From contig NZ_JACRGA010000027.1 in the NCBI RefSeq assembly GCF_016217785.1, positions 1 to 64,000 on the forward strand: a stretch of DNA of 64,000 bases, read 5' to 3'. Under the pieces are notes generated by a model. The model searched no databases. It was not told the origin of the DNA and saw only the letters and a program-made list of their open reading frames with translations. This DNA comes from Methanobacterium sp. (GTDB taxonomy: Archaea > Methanobacteriota > Methanobacteria > Methanobacteriales > Methanobacteriaceae). Positions 1 to 8,942 of the stretch are shown here, piece after piece. Both the position numbers and the translations under genes were made by a program. Numbering within the stretch: position 1 is the stretch's first letter; each line of letters starts with the position of its first letter.

Positions 1-2
1 AC

Positions 3-1130
3 TACCTCGACTTCGCAACACGAATCACCAACCACATGAACGACAACCACCAAGCACCACCCTACGGCTACATCGGACTAGGAAAAATCAGCTACCAATC
101 ACAAGTCTACCTCTACACCCGCATACTAAGCATATACAACAGTACCGGGACTTTACCAACGTATGTGACTGTCAAACCCTTCACAGCATCAAATATACCC
201 ATAGTCTACAAACCACCAGTTGTATTCACTTTAGCAGAGATTCTTGCTGCAACGAGCGATGTTCAAGATTATTTGGATACATATAAACATCTGCCTGAAA
301 GTGCTGAAGTTGCGGGAGTGACAGTTAATATGGCTCAGTACCTGTATTTACTGACGACTGCCACTGTACAAATTAAAAACAATCAAAATTCACCAATAAT
401 ACTGCTGGAGGCTACATTACCCGGATACAGTGAAGAGCAATTGAGTGCGGGTACTTTAAGTATTTCACAATACGTTGAATTTGCCCAGAGAATCTCAAGC
501 CACATAAATGAAAACCACCAGGCACCACCCTATGGTTTAATTGGCCTGGGAAAAATCAGCTACCAATCACAGATCTACCTTTTCAACCATATACTGAACT
601 CATATCTGAGTTGTAATGCTTTGCCAGCTACGGCCATTGTGAAACAGTTCGCATTATGTAAACCTGTATGGATCACAAGCGACAATATAATTAATACGGC
701 AGTAGACACAGCCCGTATGCAAGCAATTGCAAATCTGCTAATATCTTGGGGAGTAAATGCAAATGTTTATGGTTTAGGCTCTAATACACATTATTCTGTT
801 CTCGAGTCTAATAATATACCACAAGACGCCTTAATAGTCAACATATATGGTGGAGCATGTGCTGCAACTATCTATGAAATGGGCCTAAATTCTTATAAAG
901 CTCTAAAGGGAAGTAGAGAAGTTTATTCGATCTGGATATCTCCACCTGCTTTAGATATTAGAGGTTTAGCCTGGTTACCAAGGGCTCATGATGATGACTT
1001 CTCATCTCCAAGTTTCACAGGATTGGCTAACCCTGACCAATTCCTGACCAGCCATGGATTTAATTTCTTGGTGTGTGGTGGAGATATTGCACAAATGGCC
1101 AGTGCAATTTTCAACGAAGCACGAACCTGA
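3..1130 (+). CDS. Pseudomurein-binding repeat surface protein (5' truncated)
   Basis: The reading frame is open from base 3, so the gene begins before the window and the ATG at 36 is internal. Two near-identical blocks (about nt 3-190 and 480-665) contain the pattern NHQAPPYG..IGLGKISYQSQ, with a related repeat between them. This is typical of the pseudomurein-binding repeat found in Methanobacteriales cell-wall proteins, where it anchors extracellular enzymes to pseudomurein. The last 150 or so residues form a separate domain I do not recognise, ending at TGA 1128-1130. The missing N-terminus presumably carries a signal peptide. The first 165 nt use C-ending codons far more than the rest, suggesting recombination between repeats. 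Confidence 0.8.
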   Translation, partial: YLDFATRITNHMNDNHQAPPYGYIGLGKISYQSQVYLYTRILSIYNSTGTLPTYVTVKPFTASNIPIVYKPPVVFTLAEILAATSDVQDYLDTYKHLPESAEVAGVTVNMAQYLYLLTTATVQIKNNQNSPIILLEATLPGYSEEQLSAGTLSISQYVEFAQRISSHINENHQAPPYGLIGLGKISYQSQIYLFNHILNSYLSCNALPATAIVKQFALCKPVWITSDNIINTAVDTARMQAIANLLISWGVNANVYGLGSNTHYSVLESNNIPQDALIVNIYGGACAATIYEMGLNSYKALKGSREVYSIWISPPALDIRGLAWLPRAHDDDFSSPSFTGLANPDQFLTSHGFNFLVCGGDIAQMASAIFNEART

Positions 1131-1147
1131 GTTAACCCTATTAATAG

Positions 1148-1186
1148 ATATTTGGCTTTTTTAAGCCAATATCAACCTTTTTTTAA
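1148..1186 (+). terminator. Hairpin plus T-run terminator of the surface protein gene
   Basis: ATATTTGGCTT and AAGCCAATAT form a stem around a short T-rich loop 20 bases after the stop codon, followed by runs of seven T. Confidence 0.65.
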
Positions 1187-1438
1187 TCCTTTTTTTAAAT
1201 TGTATAATTAATGAATTATGTGATAAATTTATTATGAATTAAAATTATAATAAATTAAAAAATACCAATACAATTAAAAATCGTATATAATTTTTATAAT
1301 ATAACATTATAAAGGAAATAGAGAATTAATAATGGTACGTGTAATAGTTTACTCATAAAAGGATAATTCAAGATAACATTGAATTTTACTTACAAGGACT
1401 CTTAAAATATATTAAATCCACGATATGGAAGTATCATA
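1187..1438. other. AT-rich intergenic DNA, promoter region for the DUF1616 protein
   Basis: Very AT-rich spacer with several TATA-like stretches (for example near 1200-1310). No open frame, RNA gene or clear repeat was seen. Confidence 0.4.
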
Positions 1439-1861
1439 ATGGACTTTGATCGGACTATTTCAATTTTAATAATAATTGCCCTCATTGCCGGAATGATAGG
1501 TGTATTTTATATCACATTGTCACCCGCGAAAGTAGATGGATTCACTGAATTTTATTTACTGGGTCCTGATGGAAAAGCCGGGGATTATCCAACAAATTTA
1601 ACAACCGGTGAGCAGGGTAACCTTACCATAGGCGTGGTTAATCATGAGCATTCAACACAGAGTTACCTGATTAAGATTAAAAGAAACAACACTATCCTGA
1701 AAGAAGAGAATATTTCCCTTCAAAATGATGAAAAGAATGAAATACCTTTCCAATTCACAGGAAACACTCCGGGTGAGTATAAACTGGAGTTTGAGCTTTA
1801 CAAATTACCCGATACCAAAAATATTTACAGATCAGTCTTTCTTTTGGTAAACGTTAACTAA
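1439..1861 (+). CDS. Small DUF1616-like membrane-anchored protein
   Basis: 140 residues. One N-terminal hydrophobic segment (about residues 8-28) is followed by an extracellular-type beta-rich domain containing DGFTEFYLLGPDGKAGDYPTN and LTTGEQGNLTIGVVNHE. This matches the C-terminal half of DUF1616 proteins of methanogens, which usually carry more membrane segments, so this is a short version. Topology suggests a single anchor with the globular part outside. It sits alone between a cell-wall protein and polysaccharide genes, consistent with an envelope role, but no molecular function is known. The stop codon lies within the first copy of a short tandem repeat. Confidence 0.65.
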   Translation: MDFDRTISILIIIALIAGMIGVFYITLSPAKVDGFTEFYLLGPDGKAGDYPTNLTTGEQGNLTIGVVNHEHSTQSYLIKIKRNNTILKEENISLQNDEKNEIPFQFTGNTPGEYKLEFELYKLPDTKNIYRSVFLLVNVN

Positions 1862-1891
1862 AAAACGTTAACTATAAAAAAACGTTAACTA
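1850..1891 (+). repeat. Three copies of AACGTTAACTA
   Basis: AACGTTAACTA occurs at 1850, 1864 and 1881; the first copy includes the stop codon of the DUF1616-like gene. Probably slippage or microduplication. Each copy contains the palindrome AACGTT overlapping GTTAAC. Confidence 0.7.
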
Positions 1892-1911
1892 AAAATTCTT
1901 GGATAGAGTTC

Positions 1912-1951
1912 ACCATGATGTTCTTAAAATAACCATGGTGTTCTTAAAATA
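1912..1951 (+). repeat. Tandem 20-bp duplication
   Basis: Two adjacent 20-base units differing at one base (ACCATGRTGTTCTTAAAATA). No coding role seen. Confidence 0.75.
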
Positions 1952-2078
1952 ATGTTAATAATGGTATTGACTAATGTAATGGGCAGTAACAAATTGATAT
2001 GTAGTTACCCATCAAGTTATTTTATAGCTAGAAAAATATCATCGTATTAGTCTATCGTTTACCTAATTTCCCAAACAA

Positions 2079-2104
2079 AATAATAATAATAATAATAATA
2101 ATAA
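2079..2104 (+). repeat. AAT trinucleotide microsatellite upstream of the epimerase gene
   Basis: About eight uninterrupted AAT/TAA units lie 30 bases before the start codon at 2134, within the presumed 5' leader. Length variation by slippage could alter promoter or leader spacing. Confidence 0.75.
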
Positions 2105-2133
2105 CCGAATAAAAAGAATTTAAAGGAGTTTAA

Positions 2134-3060
2134 ATGAAGAACAAAAAAGTTGCAGTAACTGGAGGGCTTGGTTTCATTGGATCACACCTGGTGGAGGAAC
2201 TTTGCCAGGAAAATGAAGTAGTTATTGTGGACAATGAATCCACCGGCAACATTAAAAACATTAAACACCTGGAATTAGATAATATCAGCCTTGACCTGGG
2301 TGACATCACTGAGATTGATCTTGAAAAGAGTTTTGAAGGCTGTGACTATGTTTTTCACCATGCTGCCATGGCCAGTGTTCCGGCTAGTGTGGCTGATCCA
2401 CTCAACTGTAATTTAGTTAATGTCACCGGAACTTTGAAGGTTCTCATAGCCTCCCGGGACAATAACGTGAAGAAAGTTGTCTTTGCTTCCTCTGCCGCAG
2501 TTTACGGAGATAACACTGACTTCCCACTTTCTGAGAATACTCCCTTAAAATCCATTTCACCTTATGCTTTGAGTAAAGCCACTGGTGAGATGTACTGTCA
2601 GCTTTTCGCTGACATTTACGGGTTATCAACTATTTCCCTCCGGTACTTCAATGTTTTTGGCCCCAGGCAGGACCCTAATTCTCAGTATGCTTCGGTAATT
2701 CCCCATTTCATCAGTTCCATGTTAAATAATGAAAGACCGGTTATATTTGGTGATGGCCAGCAGAGCAGGGATTTTATCTATGTTAAGCACATTGTGGATG
2801 CCAATTTGAAGGCCTGCCAGACCAAGGAGGCTGGTGCATTTAACATAGCAACCGGGATGAGCACCACTGTCAATCAGCTGGTGGATATAATCAACGAAGT
2901 TCTGGGGAAAGATTTGGATCCCATTTATGATGAACCAAGACCGGGTGATGTTAAACATTCACTGGCAGAGGTTTCCAAAGCCAAATCATTTGGTTTTAAT
3001 CCCTCTACTGATTTTATGGGGGAACTGGGGGAAACAGTAAACTGGTTTGTTGAAAATTAA
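2134..3060 (+). CDS. UDP-glucose 4-epimerase-like SDR protein
   Basis: 308 residues of the extended short-chain dehydrogenase fold. The N-terminal NAD-binding motif is GGLGFIGSHL (residues 9-18). The catalytic serine region is FASSAAVYGD, and the Tyr-xxx-Lys motif is in SPYALSKATGE. RYFNVFGPRQ and DFIYVKHIVDA are typical of archaeal GalE-type enzymes. It interconverts nucleotide sugars such as UDP-glucose/UDP-galactose or their N-acetyl or uronic forms; the exact substrate cannot be told. RBS AAAGGAG precedes the ATG. It starts a run of envelope polysaccharide genes (membrane glycosyltransferase-like protein, dehydratase, GtrA), so it probably supplies activated sugars for cell-surface glycans. 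Confidence 0.85.
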   Translation: MKNKKVAVTGGLGFIGSHLVEELCQENEVVIVDNESTGNIKNIKHLELDNISLDLGDITEIDLEKSFEGCDYVFHHAAMASVPASVADPLNCNLVNVTGTLKVLIASRDNNVKKVVFASSAAVYGDNTDFPLSENTPLKSISPYALSKATGEMYCQLFADIYGLSTISLRYFNVFGPRQDPNSQYASVIPHFISSMLNNERPVIFGDGQQSRDFIYVKHIVDANLKACQTKEAGAFNIATGMSTTVNQLVDIINEVLGKDLDPIYDEPRPGDVKHSLAEVSKAKSFGFNPSTDFMGELGETVNWFVEN

Positions 3061-3163
3061 AATTTGAATAGTTAGCTGTGAATTTAAAAACATATTTTAT
3101 TATTTTATCGAAGAATTGCGAATAATTTGATGAATTTAAAAGACTATTTCTAAGGGTGGTAAT

Positions 3164-4891
3164 TTGGATCAGGACAAAAAACAGGGTAATGTTATTTCCA
3201 GAAGCCTGAAACAGGTTTGCCATAATCCGCTCATTGTATTGATTCTCATCACCCTGGGAATTGTTTCTTATTTTTTGAGTATTCAGATGAGGATAGGTGT
3301 TCCTTACTGGGATGTTTTTAACTATCTTAACAATGCACTTTACTTTGCAGGCATGGAGGGTGGGAGTGTCGCTATCTTCTTACCTTCCCTGCTTCCCTTA
3401 CTCACGTCCCTCCTTTTTAGAATGGGATATGTCTCAATTAATGTTATTTTCATTGTAAGTGGCTTCATATCTATAGTAGGAGTTACTGGATTTTACCTCC
3501 TCTTAAAACAACGTTTTAATCCTATTCAAAGTTTTGCAGGTAGTATAATTTTCATTTCATTGCCGGTGATGCTGTCATGGGTTGTCAGTGGTGGTATAGA
3601 TATCCCAGGAGTTGTTTTTTCAATCTGGGCGATTTATTTCCTGATCATTGGCTTGAAAAAGGATTCACGATTTTTATACTTTGTTCTACCCCTCGCGGTT
3701 ATTGCCATCATGGCCAGGTACACTTCTGGCCTGATAATTTTACCCATACTCATTTACCTTCTGATAAATCTAGATGAACTTAAAACTAATGAAAACTTGA
3801 AAAAAATCATTTTAGGAGTTTTAATAGAATTTGGAGTTCTAATAGTAGGGAGTATGTATTTTTTTGTGAAATTGGGTGCTACTGCTTCTATATTCAACCT
3901 GATTTTTGCAGTGGCAACCGCCACATCCACTGGAGCCGGTGATGTGGCCTACAACCCCAACCTTTTATACTATCTTCAGAATCTATTGAATTACATCTCA
4001 GTTGGTCCCATTCAGGGTACATATCAACAGATATTAAACCCATCCATGGGAATCCCATCAATATTATCATATGTAATTGCCATTATTACCATAGTTGGAC
4101 TTTCATTTTACATTTACAGAGGCGCGAAATCAAGATTTGGCATGGTTAATCCATCACCCTTAAACCGGAGTAACCTGCTGAAATTCACACTGACCCTGGT
4201 TTTAGTTGCAGGATTTGTGATCAGTTTTTACTTTAAATCCCTGATTATCAGTGAAATCCTGTTAATCTCCGTACTATATCTCTTATATCTCTTCTTATTT
4301 AACGGAGCCAGTGACGATTCTAAAGGAAAAGCTAGCCTGGATTTCATGTTTATATCTTGGTTTGGTGTTTTTTTCATATTTCACAGTATTTTACCCTTTA
4401 AGGTTGACCGGTACTTCATTACAATGGCCCCGGCATTTGCATATTTCATAATTCTTGGTTTCAGCCAATTCATGGAGCTTGTGGATATAAAATCAAGGAT
4501 TACAAAATCCAGTTTCCGAAAATGTGGAGTTTACTTGATCCTTGCACTGGTACTCTTATCATCAGCTACAGCAATTTATGTCGGCCATACACCTAAAAAA
4601 ACTTTTACCATTGATATTGGTAATTCAAGCGACTGGATAAAAGAGTATGACCCCCATTACCATGATAAAAACATAAGGTCTGATTATCCAAATGCAGTTA
4701 GCTGGTATCTTAAAATGGATGTGCTGGGGGCATATCCCAGATTGTTCAATACCACAGGGGAATTTGCTGATTATCTTAAAAATAGTAATGTGGATTACTA
4801 TATTGACTCTACCAGCCAGTCCCATCCAGACATTGAAGGTTATCGTATCATCAAGTCATGGGGAGTGGTGGTAATATACCAAAAATTATAG
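3164..4891 (+). CDS. Polytopic glycosyltransferase (GT39/PMT-like) membrane protein
   Basis: 575 residues with about a dozen hydrophobic segments. After the first segment comes VPYWDVFNYLNNALYFAGM, an acidic loop like the first external loop of GT39/GT83 lipid-linked sugar transferases. The C-terminal 110 residues are hydrophilic (SSDWIKEYDPHYHDKNI). Start is TTG at 3164 preceded by AGGGTGGT. Inferred role: transfer of a sugar from a polyprenyl-phosphate donor on the outer membrane face. The substrate is unknown. Neighbouring epimerase and dehydratase genes fit a surface-glycan pathway. Confidence 0.7.
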   Translation: MDQDKKQGNVISRSLKQVCHNPLIVLILITLGIVSYFLSIQMRIGVPYWDVFNYLNNALYFAGMEGGSVAIFLPSLLPLLTSLLFRMGYVSINVIFIVSGFISIVGVTGFYLLLKQRFNPIQSFAGSIIFISLPVMLSWVVSGGIDIPGVVFSIWAIYFLIIGLKKDSRFLYFVLPLAVIAIMARYTSGLIILPILIYLLINLDELKTNENLKKIILGVLIEFGVLIVGSMYFFVKLGATASIFNLIFAVATATSTGAGDVAYNPNLLYYLQNLLNYISVGPIQGTYQQILNPSMGIPSILSYVIAIITIVGLSFYIYRGAKSRFGMVNPSPLNRSNLLKFTLTLVLVAGFVISFYFKSLIISEILLISVLYLLYLFLFNGASDDSKGKASLDFMFISWFGVFFIFHSILPFKVDRYFITMAPAFAYFIILGFSQFMELVDIKSRITKSSFRKCGVYLILALVLLSSATAIYVGHTPKKTFTIDIGNSSDWIKEYDPHYHDKNIRSDYPNAVSWYLKMDVLGAYPRLFNTTGEFADYLKNSNVDYYIDSTSQSHPDIEGYRIIKSWGVVVIYQKL

Positions 4892-5221
4892 GGGCCAAAA
4901 AGTATAGGGGTATTGTTAAAAAAAGTACAAACATGTCCAAAAATAATATGACTCAAAAAATAATGAGAGATTAATAAAAGAATTAACAGTTGATGGGATA
5001 AAATATTTAAATAAGAGATGATTATACTTAAAAAAATCAAATAACCTCAATTAATAGTAGATAATAATTTTTGAAAATAATAAATTTAAATTATTGAAAA
5101 TTTAATAGAGAATAAATTGATTATTGGACAGTGGTTTTAATTTGAAAGATATCATTGGATTAAAAGATATCAATTGGACAGTTATTTATTAATTGAAAAA
5201 GATCATTAAAGAGGAATTCAA
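4892..5221. other. AT-rich intergenic DNA with short direct repeats
   Basis: 330 bases without a gene. ATTGGACAGT occurs at about 5124 and 5171, and AAAGATATCA at about 5142 and 5163, in the leader of the following gene. No RNA gene was recognised. Confidence 0.4.
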
Positions 5222-6454
5222 ATGAATTGGAAAAACAAAAATGTGCTTATAACTGGTGTAGGCGGATTTGCCGGCTCTTACCTTGCTAAAGAGCTTATCA
5301 ATCAAGAAGCTAATGTTTATGGATTGGTTAGAAGGAGAGCTGACGGTACATTAGCCAAAAATATTGTGGATCGAGGTATTGCTGGAGCATTAACCCTTGT
5401 TGAGGGAGATTTGACTGATTTAACCTCACTGACTAATGCTATGGAAGAATCTGAACCGGATTACATTTTCCACTTGGCTGCTCAGTCCTTTGTTGAACGA
5501 TCATTTGACAACTCCCAGGAAACACAGCACATTAACTGTATTGGAACTTCCAACCTCCTGGAAGCCATGCGAATGGAAGAATCCGACTCCAAAGTAGTCT
5601 TCGCTGGATCCAGTGAAGAATATGGTCTGGTATTATCCTCCCAGGAACAGTATGAAAAAGCCAAAAAAGACTACGGAACTATTTTCCCTGAACCAGAAGA
5701 AATCCCTGAGGTACCTATAAAAGAAACCAACCCTTTAAGACCAATGTCACCCTACGCAGTGTCCAAGGTCTACGGTGATTATCTCATGAGGAACTATTAT
5801 CACTCCTATGGGTTAGATACCGTGGTTTCCCGTGCTTTCAACCATGAGGGAGCTGGAAGAGGAATAATGTTCGTAACCTCCGTGGTTACTAACCAGATCA
5901 TGAAACTGAAATCTGGTGAATCAGACCGTATTGTCATTGGAAACCTTAATGCCCTGCGGGACTGGTCCCATGTTAAAGACATAGTCCAGGGATACCTGTT
6001 ACTTGCTGAAAAAGGACAATCAGGAGAAGTTTACAACCAGGGCTCCATGCGCACCAACTCCGTACTGAGCTACATATTACTGGGCTTAGAAGAAGCAGGA
6101 TGGAATGTGAATAAGATTGAAACCCTCAAAGGCGATAAACAGATCCAGGACCCCAATGAAATGGATAACAGTTCTATCTTTGGAATTAAATTCCCAAAAA
6201 CCAAGATTGACCAGTTAATTTTAGAGGAAAAACTGGAATACACCCTGGAAGATAAGGGAATACGAGTTAACACCGAACAAGGGGATGTTACAATAGAATT
6301 CAATCCGGACAGATTCCGGCCGGCTGAAGTCCCAATTCTACTGGCTGACACCAAGAAGATCCAGGCTATTGGTGGTAAAATCGATTACACCCTCAATGAT
6401 ATATTAAAGGATCAGCTGAATTATTTCCTGAAAAAAGAGAATAGAACTTCCTAA
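5222..6454 (+). CDS. NAD-dependent nucleotide-sugar dehydratase/epimerase (GDP-mannose 4,6-dehydratase-like)
   Basis: 410 residues, extended SDR family. The cofactor motif GVGGFAGSYL lies at residues 12-21. The active-site elements are FAGSSEEYG and SPYAVSKVYGDYL (Tyr-xxx-Lys). NHEGAGRG and LRDWSHVKDIVQGY resemble GDP-mannose 4,6-dehydratases, which make GDP-4-keto-6-deoxymannose. At 410 residues it is longer than the usual 320-350; the extra length lies around residues 140-170 and 300-380. RBS AGAGGAATTCA precedes the ATG. It is likely part of surface polysaccharide synthesis, but the substrate is uncertain. Confidence 0.75.
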   Translation: MNWKNKNVLITGVGGFAGSYLAKELINQEANVYGLVRRRADGTLAKNIVDRGIAGALTLVEGDLTDLTSLTNAMEESEPDYIFHLAAQSFVERSFDNSQETQHINCIGTSNLLEAMRMEESDSKVVFAGSSEEYGLVLSSQEQYEKAKKDYGTIFPEPEEIPEVPIKETNPLRPMSPYAVSKVYGDYLMRNYYHSYGLDTVVSRAFNHEGAGRGIMFVTSVVTNQIMKLKSGESDRIVIGNLNALRDWSHVKDIVQGYLLLAEKGQSGEVYNQGSMRTNSVLSYILLGLEEAGWNVNKIETLKGDKQIQDPNEMDNSSIFGIKFPKTKIDQLILEEKLEYTLEDKGIRVNTEQGDVTIEFNPDRFRPAEVPILLADTKKIQAIGGKIDYTLNDILKDQLNYFLKKENRTS

Positions 6455-6522
6455 ACTCTTTTTTTACCTATTTTTTTCTAAAATAGACTGGATTTAAACA
6501 ACATCTTTGTTAGAAATAGGGA

Positions 6523-6963
6523 ATGTTCATGAAAGCCCGTGCCAAAAGTTTGAAGAACAAATTAATATCAGAACAAACTGATAAAACTCATATACAACTC
6601 TTCAGATACGTTTTCACAGGCGGGGCTGCATTCATTGTTGATTTTTCATTGCTTTTGATCCTTACTCATTTTTTTGGAATTTATTATCTGACTTCAGCAG
6701 CGGTAGCATTTGTTTTAGGTTTAATAGTTAATTATGTCCTCAGTATAAACTGGGTTTTCAACAGAAGGACTATGGATAATAGGAAGCTCGAGTTTGGGGT
6801 TTTTACATTAATAGGATTAGTGGGTATTGTTTTAAATGAAGTGTTTATATGGTTTTTTACTGAAAATTTAGGAATTAATTACCTATGGTTATCCAAGATC
6901 ATGGCTGCATTTATTATTCTATTCTGGAATTTCTTTGCCAGGAAATTTGCTTTGTTCAGATAA
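6523..6963 (+). CDS. GtrA-like membrane protein
   Basis: 146 residues with four predicted membrane helices. The motif LFRYVFTGGAAFIVDFSLL and the C-terminal ILFWNFFARKFALFR are characteristic of the GtrA/DPMS3 family. These proteins assist transfer or flipping of polyprenyl-phosphate-linked sugars across the membrane. The position between a nucleotide-sugar dehydratase and a flavoprotein supports a role in envelope glycan assembly. The first 25 residues are basic and cytoplasmic; the ATG at 6529 (residue 3) could also be the start. Confidence 0.85.
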   Translation: MFMKARAKSLKNKLISEQTDKTHIQLFRYVFTGGAAFIVDFSLLLILTHFFGIYYLTSAAVAFVLGLIVNYVLSINWVFNRRTMDNRKLEFGVFTLIGLVGIVLNEVFIWFFTENLGINYLWLSKIMAAFIILFWNFFARKFALFR

Positions 6964-7112
6964 ACCTCATCACCTAAGAAACTATTCACCTAAGAAAATC
7001 ACTGGTTAACTAAGATTTAAGTATCCACCATTATCAGTATCCAAATAAACAATAATTTTATTAAAGATAGATAGGGATATTGAAAATGTTAAAACTTTAG
7101 TAACGGTAAAAC

Positions 7113-8732
7113 ATGACTAAAACTCCAAAAAAAGCCATTATAATTGGTGCGGGTCCTGCAGGGTTGACAGCCGCCTATGAGTTACTTGATAAAACAGATA
7201 TAAAACCGATTATATATGAATCAAGTGATTCTATTGGAGGAATTTCAAAAACCATTAATTACAAAGGTAACAGGATCGATATTGGTGGACATCGTTTCTT
7301 TTCAAAATCACCACAAATTATGGAATGGTGGACCAATATTTTACCCATTCAGGGCGCACCAGCACGTGATGATAAATTAATGGAACGTGAAATACCCATT
7401 AATCAGGAATATGTAAAAAGGGATATAAGCTATGGAAAAACTGTAACCCTCCCTTCACCCGACCCTGAAAAGACAGATAAAGTAATGCTCAAACGCAGCA
7501 GATTATCACGGATTTTTTTCCTTAGAAAATTCTTCGATTATCCTGTGTCATTAAATTACAATACATTCTCCAATTTAGGGGTCACAAGAACTACTAAAAT
7601 TGGCCTAAGTTACATTAAAACATCCGTTCACAAAATAAAACCTGAAAAATCCCTACAAGACTTTTTCATCAACAGATTTGGCATGGAACTGTACCTCATC
7701 TTTTTTAAGGATTACACTGAAAAGGTGTGGGGTGTTTCCTGCAGCAAAATCACCGCCGAATGGGGTTCCCAGCGAATAAAAGGACTTTCTGTTTATAAAA
7801 CTATTGTTCATGCATTGAAAAAGAATTTATCCGGTGATTCTTCCATATATCAGAAGAACGTGGAAACAAGTTTAATAAAAGAGTTCATGTATCCCAAATA
7901 CGGGCCGGGCCAGTTATGGGAGGAAGTTGCAAGCATTATAATGGAAAATGGCGGAGAGATCCATACCAGTAATAGAGTGACCAGTATAACTGCCAGCGAA
8001 GATCTTGTATCTCAAATTACTACCGTTGATAAATCCACCGGGACTTCACATGAGATATCAGCAGACTATTTCATTTCAACAATGCCAGTACAGGATTTGA
8101 TTAATTCATTACAGTGTGATGTGCCGGAAGATGTTTTAGATGTGTCTAACGGCCTCATGTACCGTGATTTTATAACCGTGGGCTTGCTACTGGATAAATT
8201 AAAGATTAAAAATGAAACCAAAACACCCACTGTTAACAATTTGGTGCCGGATAACTGGATCTATATCCAGGAAAGAGACGTGAAAATAGGCAGGCTTCAA
8301 ATATTCAATAACTGGAGTCCGTATATGGTTAATGATGCTGATGATGTATGGATTGGTCTTGAATATTTCTGTAATGAGGGTGATGACTTGTGGAGCATGA
8401 CCAAAAAAGATTTCCAACGATTTGCCATTGATGAGCTTGAAAAAATAGGTATCATTGATCCAGAGGATGTGAAGGATGGCGTGGTTATTAAAGTTAAAAA
8501 AACGTACCCTGCTTACTTTGGAACCTATCCTCAGTTTAATCTAATCAGAGAATATACTGATCAGTTCAAAAACCTGTTCTTAATTGGAAGGAACGGTATG
8601 CACCGTTACAACAACATGGATCATTCCATGTTAACTGCCATGGCTGCTGTTGATAATATTATCAAGGGTGAAACTTCCAAGGATAACCTTTGGGAGATCA
8701 ACACTGAAGAAGACTACCATGAATCAGACTAG
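7113..8732 (+). CDS. FAD-dependent oxidoreductase, protoporphyrinogen oxidase/UDP-galactopyranose mutase-like
   Basis: 539 residues. The N-terminal dinucleotide motif is IIGAGPAGLTAAYELL (about residues 10-25), followed by the GGHRFFSK segment that follows the FAD site in COG1232 amine-oxidase-type flavoproteins. NGMHRYNNMDHSMLTAMAAV near the C-terminus is the second FAD-contact region. It acts in the cytoplasm, and the FAD assignment is strong. The substrate is unknown: methanogen homologues next to polysaccharide genes are often annotated as UDP-galactopyranose mutase-like or desaturase-like. Its place after GtrA suggests sugar or polyprenyl-lipid modification. Confidence 0.75.
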   Translation: MTKTPKKAIIIGAGPAGLTAAYELLDKTDIKPIIYESSDSIGGISKTINYKGNRIDIGGHRFFSKSPQIMEWWTNILPIQGAPARDDKLMEREIPINQEYVKRDISYGKTVTLPSPDPEKTDKVMLKRSRLSRIFFLRKFFDYPVSLNYNTFSNLGVTRTTKIGLSYIKTSVHKIKPEKSLQDFFINRFGMELYLIFFKDYTEKVWGVSCSKITAEWGSQRIKGLSVYKTIVHALKKNLSGDSSIYQKNVETSLIKEFMYPKYGPGQLWEEVASIIMENGGEIHTSNRVTSITASEDLVSQITTVDKSTGTSHEISADYFISTMPVQDLINSLQCDVPEDVLDVSNGLMYRDFITVGLLLDKLKIKNETKTPTVNNLVPDNWIYIQERDVKIGRLQIFNNWSPYMVNDADDVWIGLEYFCNEGDDLWSMTKKDFQRFAIDELEKIGIIDPEDVKDGVVIKVKKTYPAYFGTYPQFNLIREYTDQFKNLFLIGRNGMHRYNNMDHSMLTAMAAVDNIIKGETSKDNLWEINTEEDYHESD

Positions 8733-8942
8733 GTTAAATAATTTATAAGTAATCGTTATTTAAAGCTAATAAATCTTAGAAAGACTAATAAATTCTAAAA
8801 AAGGCTGATAAATTCTAAAAATAAAGATTAAATCTTTAAAAATCATATTAAATATTAATCCCTTTATTTATTCAATTACTTTTACTTAAGATTCATATTT
8901 TGACACTGTGTTCTTCTTATTTTAATTATTTCAAAAAAAAGG

